Source: Thermoplasmata archaeon (lineage in GTDB: Archaea > Thermoplasmatota > DTKX01 > GCA-020343715). Taken from it: a stretch of DNA of 5,095 nucleotides. This document shows, piece after piece, positions 1 to 5,095 of this stretch; positions within the stretch are counted from its first letter, which is position 1, and each line of letters begins with the position of its first letter. A program made the position numbers and the translations under genes. The stretch spans positions 307,610-312,704 of the forward strand of contig CP070808.1 in assembly GCA_020343715.1 (NCBI GenBank), given 5' to 3'. The notes below the pieces were generated by a model that worked only from the letters and a program-made list of their open reading frames with translations, was not told the origin of the DNA and made no database searches.

Positions 1-200
1 GTTCTCCATGGCGCCACGATGGTGTACAGGGCACATAAGGATGCCGGGGAGGGAGTACCAGCGCAACCTATTTCTCCGGTGGGGGCCATCAACATTGGCG
101 AGCTGTCGCCACGGAGGATTCCGGCGACGGCGAAGGGTACCTGGCGCCGATTGCGCAGGGAGGCTAGAACGGGATGCACTCTGAGGCGGAGGGATATTGA
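1..200 (+). promoter_or_regulatory. Probable structured 5' leader of the antiporter operon
   Basis: No convincing gene is seen here. By eye, nested complementary segments can be paired: 20-25 with 55-60 (two wobbles) enclosing 30-33/42-45, then 61-66 (GCGCAA) with 151-156 (TTGCGC) enclosing 74-78/112-116, the hairpin 96-101/106-111 (TGGCGA/TCGCCA, GCTG loop) and 122-126/145-149. This would be a stem-loop followed by a three-way junction. CTCCG at 74-78 could instead pair with CGGAG at 187-191, which overlaps the ribosome-binding site. The 9-mer GAGGCGGAG occurs at 183-191 and again at 213-221, on both sides of the start codon. One plus frame is open from base 1 to a TGA at 202-204 (GTGA overlap with the next gene), but its third-position GC is visibly lower than in the genes and its product is Arg-rich and unrecognised. 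No TATA box was found, so the promoter is probably outside the window. Chance pairing is common in GC-rich DNA. Confidence 0.3.
188..193 (+). promoter_or_regulatory. Ribosome-binding site of the first antiporter gene
   Basis: GGAGGG lies seven bases before GTG at 201-203. It decides the GTG start over the next in-frame ATG at 261, which has no comparable purine run and would remove most of the first membrane helix. Confidence 0.7.
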
Positions 201-1514
201 GTGACCAATTCGGAGGCGGAGTACGTCACCCTCCTGGTAGCCTCCGTCATCGCATTCCTCATGCCCTACGTGGCGAATCGCTTCAAGTTCCCGGTCATCG
301 TTGGTGAGATAGTCCTTGGCATCGCCGTGGGCTTCATCGCAGTGGGCATCGAGCGGGTCTTCCACGTCACATTCCTAACCTTCAGCCCCGAATCGGCGGT
401 GTTCTTCCTCTCGGAGATAGGGCTCATCTTCCTGCTGTTCCTCGCGGGACTGGAGATCGACTTCAACATGATCTCGGAGAGGGGCGCCAGGCCGATGATG
501 ATGGGCATCATCGCCTTCGTGGCCACCTTCACCATCGCCCTGGCCATCGTGGCCGTCTCCCCCATCGAGACGCCCATCTTCATGGCCCTCATAATCTCCA
601 CCACCTCCCTGGGGGTGGTGCTCCCGGTGCTGAGGGAGATGGGCATAGGCAGGACCCAGTACGGCCAGGACGTCATCCTGGGGGCTATCATCGCCGACTT
701 CGGAACGATGATAATGATACCCCTGGTGGTGGCCGCCCAGAAGGGAACGAGCCTCATCCTGCCCCTCATCGTGCTGCCCTTCGTCGCGCTGGTGTTCGTG
801 GCCCTGTACTACCTGGGCGGCTACCTCCTTTGGAAGTGGCCCGAGTCCATGTCCCAGTTCTTCGCCAACGAGGACCCCAACGAGACGGGGGTCCGTGCCA
901 GCTTCCTCCTCATAATGATATTCGTGGTGCTGGCGGCGCTGCTGGAGACCGAGGTGATCCTAGGGGCGTTCCTGGCCGGAGCCGCCATCTCCTTCCTGTT
1001 CCGCGAGTCGGGGACGTTGGAGTCCAAGCTCTTCGGTTTCGGTTTCGGCTTCCTCATCCCCCTGTTCTTCGTCCGTGTGGGGGTGGAGTTCGCCCACTCG
1101 GTCACCGAGGAGGGCGGTCTGGCCGCCCTGTGGATAGTGCCCGTGCTGGTCGGCGTGACCCTGGTGGCCAAGGTCATTCCGCAGCTGTACCTGGTGCCCA
1201 CCTACGGACTCCGTAGGGCGGTGTCCCAGGGAGTGCTACTGTCCGGCGGCCTCAGCCTGGCGATCGTGGCCGCAGAGATCGGCAGGGCGGAGGGCATCCT
1301 CGACCAGGCCATCAGCGCGGCAGTCATTTTCTTCGCGATCGTCATGGCCATCCTGTCCCCCATCATCTTCCGCAACATCGTTACAGAGAAGGACGCCGAG
1401 GTGGACGAGGAACAGGTCTTCGAGCTGGTCACGGTGGACGGGAAGCCCCTAGAGGGTGGTATCGACCCCGATTCGGAGTTAAATCCCGATAACTGGGTGG
1501 AGGTGTCCGATTGA
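201..1514 (+). CDS. CPA2-family monovalent cation:proton antiporter, first paralog
   Basis: This is a 437-residue integral membrane protein of the Na+/H+ exchanger fold (PF00999 type), expected to exchange Na+ or K+ for H+ across the cytoplasmic membrane. About 13 hydrophobic segments are visible between residues 8 and 390. Family landmarks are VGEIVLG (34-40), GLEID (83-87), STTSLGVVLPVLRE (133-146, the unwound-helix region) and the ion-site helix with A165-D166-F167. The usual acidic pair (DD, ND or QD in relatives) is Ala-Asp here. The TM10-like segment FFVRVGVEF carries R292. A WKWP motif (211-214) precedes a conserved loop shared with the next gene. The tail (about 395-437) is acidic, cytoplasmic by inference, and ends near NPDNW (428-432). 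The GTG start is supported by its ribosome-binding site. No RCK domain is fused, unlike KefB/KefC; the regulator is encoded two genes downstream. The family is clear, but the transported ion cannot be read from sequence. Confidence 0.93.
   Translation: MTNSEAEYVTLLVASVIAFLMPYVANRFKFPVIVGEIVLGIAVGFIAVGIERVFHVTFLTFSPESAVFFLSEIGLIFLLFLAGLEIDFNMISERGARPMMMGIIAFVATFTIALAIVAVSPIETPIFMALIISTTSLGVVLPVLREMGIGRTQYGQDVILGAIIADFGTMIMIPLVVAAQKGTSLILPLIVLPFVALVFVALYYLGGYLLWKWPESMSQFFANEDPNETGVRASFLLIMIFVVLAALLETEVILGAFLAGAAISFLFRESGTLESKLFGFGFGFLIPLFFVRVGVEFAHSVTEEGGLAALWIVPVLVGVTLVAKVIPQLYLVPTYGLRRAVSQGVLLSGGLSLAIVAAEIGRAEGILDQAISAAVIFFAIVMAILSPIIFRNIVTEKDAEVDEEQVFELVTVDGKPLEGGIDPDSELNPDNWVEVSD
1499..1505 (+). 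promoter_or_regulatory. Ribosome-binding site of the second antiporter gene
   Basis: GGAGGTG, a near-perfect Shine-Dalgarno, sits inside the end of the first antiporter gene, five bases before TTG at 1511-1513. It justifies the rare TTG start. The TTGA overlap (stop TGA 1512-1514) suggests translational coupling. Confidence 0.75.
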
Positions 1515-2791
1515 GCGACGTCACCGTCATCAACCCCTTCTACTCGCTGCTCATCGTGGCCATCATAGCCTTCTTCATCCCGCTGCTGACGAAGCGGCTG
1601 GGGGTCCCCGTCATCGTGGGCGAGATTGGATTCGGCATCCTGGTGGGCATCTTAAACGTGGTCATCCGGGACAACTTCGACGTGGTCATAATCTCCTTCG
1701 AGCATGGCTCGGGCCTGGACTTCTTGGCCGAGATAGGCCTCATATTCCTCCTGTTCCTCGCTGGTCTGGAGATTGACATCAACATCATAGAGGAGAGAGG
1801 GATCCGTGCCGTCCTCTTCGGCGTCATCATGTTCATGTTCGCCTTCATCCTCTCCATGGTTTTCATGTGGTTACTGGACATGGGCGTCTACATGGCCCTT
1901 ATCCTGTCCACCACCTCGGTGGGGGTGGTCATCCCCATCCTCCGGGAGATGGGGATATCCAAGACGCCCCTGGGTCAGGACATCATCCTGGCGGCCATCG
2001 TGGCCGACTTCGCCACGATGATGATGATACCGCTGTTCAAGCTCATCGAGACCGACCCCACCGCCTCGGTTTTCGACTACGCGTGGTTCGTCATCATCAT
2101 CCTGATAGTCTTCGGGGCCTTCTTCGCCATCTTCCTGCTGGGCGGCATCGCCATGTGGAAGTGGCCCCACGACATGGCCAAGTTCTTCAAGGCCGACGAT
2201 CCCACGGAGATGGGTGTCCGGGCCAGCTTCCTCATCATCATGGGTTTCGTGGCCCTTTCCGTCGCCTTCCACATGGATGTGATCCTCGGAGCGTTCCTGG
2301 CGGGGACGGCCATGAACTTTATATTCCGCGAGACGGCCCTGCTGGAGCGCAAGCTCTACGGCCTGGGCTATGGGTTCTTCATACCCATCTTCTTCATCCA
2401 GATCGGAGTGGAGTTCACCGACCTGGTGGAGCTCTCGGGCCTCGCGCTGGTGCCGGTCCTGGTGGTGATGGCGTTCGTCATCAAGATGGTCCCAGGCATG
2501 ATGTTCGTAAAGGCCCACGGCGTCCGGAACTCCCTGGCGTCGGGCATATTGCTATCGGCCCGTCTGAGCCTCCTCATCGCGGCGATCAAGATCGGCATCG
2601 ACGCCGGGATCCAAGAGGTCATCGACATGGCGGCCCCGCTGATACTGCTGGCCCTCATCATGTGCGTGGCCGCACCCATCGGATTTAGATACCTGTACGT
2701 CCCTCCACCCGAAATGGAGGAGCCAAAGGAAGTGGAGCCCATCTACGAGATGATGGAACAGGAGGACCCCAGTAAATGGCGCGCGTGGTGA
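1511..2791 (+). CDS. CPA2-family monovalent cation:proton antiporter, second paralog
   Basis: This 426-residue membrane protein is a paralog of the preceding gene. Residues 127-176 of the two proteins align without gaps with 35 of 50 identical. It shows the same landmarks: VGEIGFG (36-42), GLEID (85-89), STTSVGVVIPILRE (133-146), the ion-site helix with A165-D166-F167, WKWP (216-219) and FFIQIGVEF with Q297. It has SARLSL (349-354), with R351 where the first paralog has G350. The cytoplasmic tail is short, Pro/Glu-rich (PPPEMEEPKEVEP region, 398-410) and ends near DPSKW (419-423), resembling the NPDNW of the first paralog. The role is cation/proton exchange at the cytoplasmic membrane. Tandem duplication followed by divergence is the simplest origin. 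Whether it forms its own dimer or a heterodimer with the first protein is unknown. The TTG start is set by the strong ribosome-binding site and the 4-base overlap. The gene runs 16 bases into the next one. Confidence 0.93.
   Translation: MSDVTVINPFYSLLIVAIIAFFIPLLTKRLGVPVIVGEIGFGILVGILNVVIRDNFDVVIISFEHGSGLDFLAEIGLIFLLFLAGLEIDINIIEERGIRAVLFGVIMFMFAFILSMVFMWLLDMGVYMALILSTTSVGVVIPILREMGISKTPLGQDIILAAIVADFATMMMIPLFKLIETDPTASVFDYAWFVIIILIVFGAFFAIFLLGGIAMWKWPHDMAKFFKADDPTEMGVRASFLIIMGFVALSVAFHMDVILGAFLAGTAMNFIFRETALLERKLYGLGYGFFIPIFFIQIGVEFTDLVELSGLALVPVLVVMAFVIKMVPGMMFVKAHGVRNSLASGILLSARLSLLIAAIKIGIDAGIQEVIDMAAPLILLALIMCVAAPIGFRYLYVPPPEMEEPKEVEPIYEMMEQEDPSKWRAW
2761..2766 (+). promoter_or_regulatory. 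Ribosome-binding site of the RCK-USP regulator gene
   Basis: GGAGGA lies nine bases before ATG at 2776-2778, inside the end of the second antiporter gene. It supports the start that keeps the first beta strand and the glycine motif of the RCK domain. Confidence 0.6.
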
Positions 2792-4236
2792 TCGTGGGGG
2801 CCGGCGTGACCGGCCGGGAGGTGGCCAAGCGCATGGACGACCCGGTGGTCATCGAGTCGGACGTGGAGAAGGCCACCTTGATGAAGCGGGAGCTGGGCGA
2901 CATCCGGGTGGTGGTGGGCGACGCCACCGACGAGCGGACCCTCCTCCAGGCGGGCATCTCGGAGGCGAAGTCGCTCCTGGTCTGCCTGGGCAACGACAGG
3001 GATGCCTACCAGACGGTCCTCAACTCCAAGCCCTACAAGAACCTCGCCAATATAATCGCCGTCCTCCAGAAGCCCGAGGAGGTGCCAAGGTTCCAGCGCC
3101 TGGGGGTCCAGAGCATAATCATCCCCGACCTGGCCACCGCCAGTGAGGTCCTGTCCATCCTCAAGCCCTCGGAGAAGCGCATCTCCGAGATCGTCATCAC
3201 CAAGGGCGCCGCCGCCATCGGCATGCGGCTGGACGACCTGACCCTGCCATGGGGCACCTCTGTCATCGGCATCATGCGCGGGGACAAGCTGATAGCGCCC
3301 ACGGGTGACATGATCCTGGAGACCATGGACGTGGTCCATGTGTCGGCCGACGTGGAGGAGCTGAACGCCGTGCGCAGCGTCTTCTTGGGCGACCATCGGC
3401 AGCTGCTCCCCTTCTCCAAGATCCTCGTCCCCATCATGGACGAATCGTGGTTCGAGACCGAGTTCATGGAGGCCATCTCCATAGCCATGTTCTGCCAGGC
3501 GGGGATCGTGAGCATGTTCCCCGCCGAGACCCCGTGGCTCATCAAGAAGGCGGCTGAGACGTGCGCCTCCATGCAGGTGCCCTTCTTCTCGCTGCCCGGG
3601 TACACCCTGGACTTCCAGGCCATCGACGACGCGACGAGGGCAGCGGCCCAGGTCGACATCGATGCGCTCCGGGAGGAGGGAGAGGCGGACATCGTCGACA
3701 TGCTTAAGAAGGAGCGGACGGGCACCGTCCACCTCCACGAGCACGGGGAGGAGGAGGACGTGGACCTTCTGGTCCTCAGGGCCGAGACCCTGCGCCTCAT
3801 GGACCGTGTGGGCAGGAAGCCCATCTGCGTCCAGGTCGCCGAGGAGAGCGTCATCCCCATACTCGTGTCCCGCCAGGTGGACCCCTACCAGTCGGTGCTG
3901 TTCATGCTGGACGGCTCCCCCAGGTCAAACAACATAGCCTCCCTGGCGCTACGCATCGCCATCGCCTTCGGGTCCAAGGTCACCGCGCTCACCGCCCACG
4001 ACCCGGAGCACGAGGAGGCCCACCAGATGCTCAAGCACATCAAGCGCACGGGCGAGATGTACGGCCTGGAGATCGTGGAGGACGAGGTGGAGGGCAACCC
4101 CACCCTGGAGTTCGTCTCGCTGGTCAAGTCGGGAGAGCACGACCTTACGCTGGTCAACCGGGCGTGCAAGACCATCAAGAGGGACATCATCAGGCGCGTC
4201 TACATGGGCGCGCCCAAGTCAGTCATGGTAATATGA
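2776..4236 (+). CDS. Soluble TrkA-N/TrkA-C regulator with two USP-like domains
   Basis: This 486-residue protein has no membrane segment and is probably the cytosolic regulatory subunit of the two antiporters. Residues 1 to about 125 are an RCK/TrkA-N Rossmann domain: RVVIVGAGVTG with GAGVTG at 8-13, an acidic residue after strand two (E27, D29) expected to bind the ribose of NAD(H), and VGDATD (47-52), typical of TrkA. Residues about 134-204 resemble TrkA-C, a ligand-sensing domain. Two universal-stress-protein-like halves follow: about 213-365, starting KILVPIMDES, and about 371-486, starting SVLFMLDGSPRSN and ending GAPKSVMVI. The classic USP ATP motif (GxxGx9G[S/T]) is not evident in either half, so nucleotide binding there is doubtful. 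An insertion in the first half has HLHEH (319-323) followed by an acidic run. Membership of the operon and the overlap with the second antiporter gene imply joint synthesis. In KefB/KefC an RCK domain is fused to the transporter; here it is separate. Confidence 0.9.
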   Translation: MARVVIVGAGVTGREVAKRMDDPVVIESDVEKATLMKRELGDIRVVVGDATDERTLLQAGISEAKSLLVCLGNDRDAYQTVLNSKPYKNLANIIAVLQKPEEVPRFQRLGVQSIIIPDLATASEVLSILKPSEKRISEIVITKGAAAIGMRLDDLTLPWGTSVIGIMRGDKLIAPTGDMILETMDVVHVSADVEELNAVRSVFLGDHRQLLPFSKILVPIMDESWFETEFMEAISIAMFCQAGIVSMFPAETPWLIKKAAETCASMQVPFFSLPGYTLDFQAIDDATRAAAQVDIDALREEGEADIVDMLKKERTGTVHLHEHGEEEDVDLLVLRAETLRLMDRVGRKPICVQVAEESVIPILVSRQVDPYQSVLFMLDGSPRSNNIASLALRIAIAFGSKVTALTAHDPEHEEAHQMLKHIKRTGEMYGLEIVEDEVEGNPTLEFVSLVKSGEHDLTLVNRACKTIKRDIIRRVYMGAPKSVMVI

Positions 4237-4237
4237 G

Positions 4238-4257
4238 GGGTCCCGTCAGTAGGACCC
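4238..4257. terminator. Weak hairpin between convergent genes
   Basis: GGGTCC (4238-4243) and GGACCC (4252-4257) can form a six-base-pair stem with an eight-base loop, spanning the 9-base gap between the two convergent stop codons. No T tract follows on either strand, and archaeal termination normally depends on T-rich stretches. A terminator role is therefore only a possibility. Confidence 0.2.
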
Positions 4258-4983
4258 GTCCTGCCGGAATAGGGTGCGGGTCTTGCGCTGCTTGCAGACG
4301 GCCTCAGCCTGGAAGTCCAGGGCGTTGATGAACCTGTGGCCCAGGTCCAGGTCCCTCCCCTTGGGGAACCTTCCCACCCGCACCACCTTGCGCTTCAGGT
4401 GGGCCCTCCCCTCCAGGTTCACGGTGAACTCCACGTCCTTCATGTGGTACACCGCTATCATCGGCCTGAGGAACACGTCCTCGGGTTGCTCCATGTGGTC
4501 CAGCTTGAGTCCGGCGTCCTCGGTGGCGTCGTCGATGGCCTGCTGGAGCTCGAGGGTGGACATCTGGAAGCTCTTCGAGTAGGTCCCCCGACGGTAGTTC
4601 ATCGACCTGAGTATCAGGGTGGCCAGCACCAGCATCGTCGCCAGGTAGCCGCCCCACAGCACGTAGGCCCACAGCATCCGGTAGTTGTATATTACCTGCA
4701 CCGCCAGCGCGATGAGGATGGTGTACACGAACAGGTACCAGAAGTAGTCCCTGAGCGAGGGCATCTTCCAGTCCGTCAGGTCCAACGTGTCCTGGAGCCC
4801 CGCCTCGGCCCGCTCCCTCAAGGAGGCGTCGACACCGTCCACGCCCTCGTCCACCCCGGGCACCATCAGATCGAGGCCGGTGTCGTCGTCCTCCACCGAT
4901 GAGATGTCCTCGGGGTCCATGGGCTGGACCTGCTCGTCCTCGAGCTCATCGTCCTCGGGGGGGACCATCAGGGGCACGTCCAT
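4246..4983 (-). CDS. Two-pass membrane protein of unknown function
   Basis: I do not recognise this 245-residue protein. The N-terminal part (1 to about 70) is strongly acidic and Pro-containing, probably disordered. Two hydrophobic segments follow, about 80-99 (FWYLFVYTILIALAVQVIY region) and 105-126, separated by the short turn NYRM. A soluble C-terminal domain (about 127-245) begins with Arg/Lys-rich sequence (MNYRRGTYSKS) and has predicted alpha/beta character: a helix around 142-157, strands around 174-189 (MIAVYH, VEFTVNL) and a basic patch at 194-205 (HLKRKVVRVGRF). With a two-helix hairpin, both termini would lie on the same side, probably the cytoplasm by the positive-inside rule. 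The ATG at 4983-4981 is favoured because the TATA box places the transcription start at or beside it and no Shine-Dalgarno is present. The next Met is codon 6. It is transcribed towards the antiporter operon from its own promoter, so a functional link is not implied. Confidence 0.82.
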   Translation of the reverse strand: MDVPLMVPPEDDELEDEQVQPMDPEDISSVEDDDTGLDLMVPGVDEGVDGVDASLRERAEAGLQDTLDLTDWKMPSLRDYFWYLFVYTILIALAVQVIYNYRMLWAYVLWGGYLATMLVLATLILRSMNYRRGTYSKSFQMSTLELQQAIDDATEDAGLKLDHMEQPEDVFLRPMIAVYHMKDVEFTVNLEGRAHLKRKVVRVGRFPKGRDLDLGHRFINALDFQAEAVCKQRKTRTLFRQDGSY

Positions 4984-4999
4984 ATATATCCAGGCCTTC

Positions 5000-5014
5000 T
5001 ATTTATAACCTTTT
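5000..5014 (-). promoter_or_regulatory. Archaeal TATA box and BRE-like element
   Basis: On the minus strand, AAAAGG (5014-5009), a purine-rich BRE-like stretch, is followed directly by TTATAAATA (5008-5000). The centre of the TATA box is about 21 bases before the A of ATG at 4983. With usual archaeal spacing of roughly 22-27 bases to the start site, the transcript would begin at or within a few bases of the start codon, i.e. leaderless. The core is nearly symmetrical, so it could also act on the plus strand. Confidence 0.7.
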
Positions 5015-5031
5015 ATGGAATGATATTGTTA

Positions 5032-5095
5032 ATGGTCCCATCCTTTACGTTCACCTACCCCCCCGAAAGTCTATTGACCCCCCGCCACCATCCGA
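5032..5095 (+). CDS. Possible start of a divergent gene, cut by the window edge
   Basis: An ATG at 5032-5034 opens a frame that runs without a stop to the window end (21 codons, beginning MVPSFTFTYPPES). It lies about 27 bases after the centre of TATTTATAA (5000-5008), which read on the plus strand would suit a leaderless transcript. No Shine-Dalgarno is seen. The encoded stretch is too short to recognise and contains C runs (7 and 6 bases) that look more like non-coding DNA. An open minus frame ending in TAA at 5031-5029 is an equally unsupported alternative. Confidence 0.15.
   Translation, partial: MVPSFTFTYPPESLLTPRHHP

Noticed and set aside
20..60. Fluoride riboswitch-like GATGGTGT near the left end
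   Set aside because: The downstream conserved part (TGATG.C.CCTAC-like) and the expected pseudoknot partners are missing.
1..200. tRNA, SRP RNA or RNase P RNA in the leader
   Set aside because: No T-loop GTTCRA motif, no SRP helix 8 core and no RNase P conserved blocks are present.
1871..2518. Minus-strand 215-codon frame opposite the second antiporter
   Set aside because: The His/Glu/Asp-rich product comes from reading hydrophobic codons on the reverse strand; nothing supports translation.
1867..2688. Plus-strand 273-codon frame inside the second antiporter gene
   Set aside because: Its translation is Gly/His/Arg/Pro-rich with no hydrophobic or domain pattern, and it lies wholly within the well-supported antiporter frame.
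2743..3744. Long minus-strand open frame of 333 codons opposite the regulator gene
   Set aside because: It is a shadow of a GC-rich gene: His/Gly/Asp/Arg-rich low-complexity translation, no recognisable domain, while the plus strand encodes a clear RCK protein.
4336..4902. Plus-strand 188-codon frame opposite the membrane protein gene
   Set aside because: The minus-strand frame has two clean membrane helices and a matched promoter; the plus frame has neither and its translation is low-complexity.
4957..4963. Run of seven G in the start of the membrane protein gene as a phase-variable tract
   Set aside because: It encodes Pro-Pro in frame, the gene is intact, and one short run in a GC-rich genome is not evidence of phase variation.
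5048..5084. C runs (7 and 6 bases) that read as G runs on the minus strand, possible G-quadruplex
   Set aside because: Only two long G runs exist, separated by about 13 bases; a four-run quadruplex needs short GG steps and a long loop, so support is weak.

Overview
The window most likely comes from an archaeon with a GC-rich genome. The strongest evidence is at the right end: a minus-strand gene has an archaeal TATA box (TTATAAATA) with a purine-rich BRE-like stretch beside it, spaced so that transcription would begin at or next to the ATG (leaderless). Frequent AGG (Arg) and ATA (Ile) codons in a GC-rich background, Shine-Dalgarno-led internal operon genes and the protein style also fit. A Thermoplasmatota-type lineage such as Methanomassiliicoccales is a guess from general style only.

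Layout. Bases 1-200 hold no convincing gene. They look like a GC-rich 5' leader that can be folded by eye into two stem domains ahead of a good ribosome-binding site. Bases 201-4236 are a tight plus-strand operon of three genes: two paralogous CPA2-type monovalent cation:proton antiporters (201-1514 and 1511-2791, joined by a 4-base TTGA stop/start overlap) and a soluble regulator (2776-4236, 16-base overlap with the second antiporter). The regulator carries an NAD(H)-binding type RCK/TrkA-N domain, a TrkA-C domain and two universal-stress-protein-like halves. Bases 4246-4983 are a convergent minus-strand gene for a two-pass membrane protein of unknown function, only 9 bases from the end of the operon. 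Bases 4984-5095 hold its promoter and, less certainly, the start of a divergent plus-strand reading frame.

How the parts may work together. KefB/KefC fuse a CPA2 membrane domain to an RCK domain. Here the same parts are split into separate proteins: two different membrane subunits and one cytosolic RCK-USP-USP protein. Because CPA2 transporters are dimers, the pair may form a heterodimer, or two homodimers, gated by the shared nucleotide-sensing protein. Supporting hints are a shared short [N/D]-P-x-x-W motif at the ends of both antiporter tails, an unusual Ala-Asp pair at the ion-binding site of both, and reciprocal placement of an arginine in the two paralogs. Substrate (Na+ or K+) and the heteromer idea are inference.
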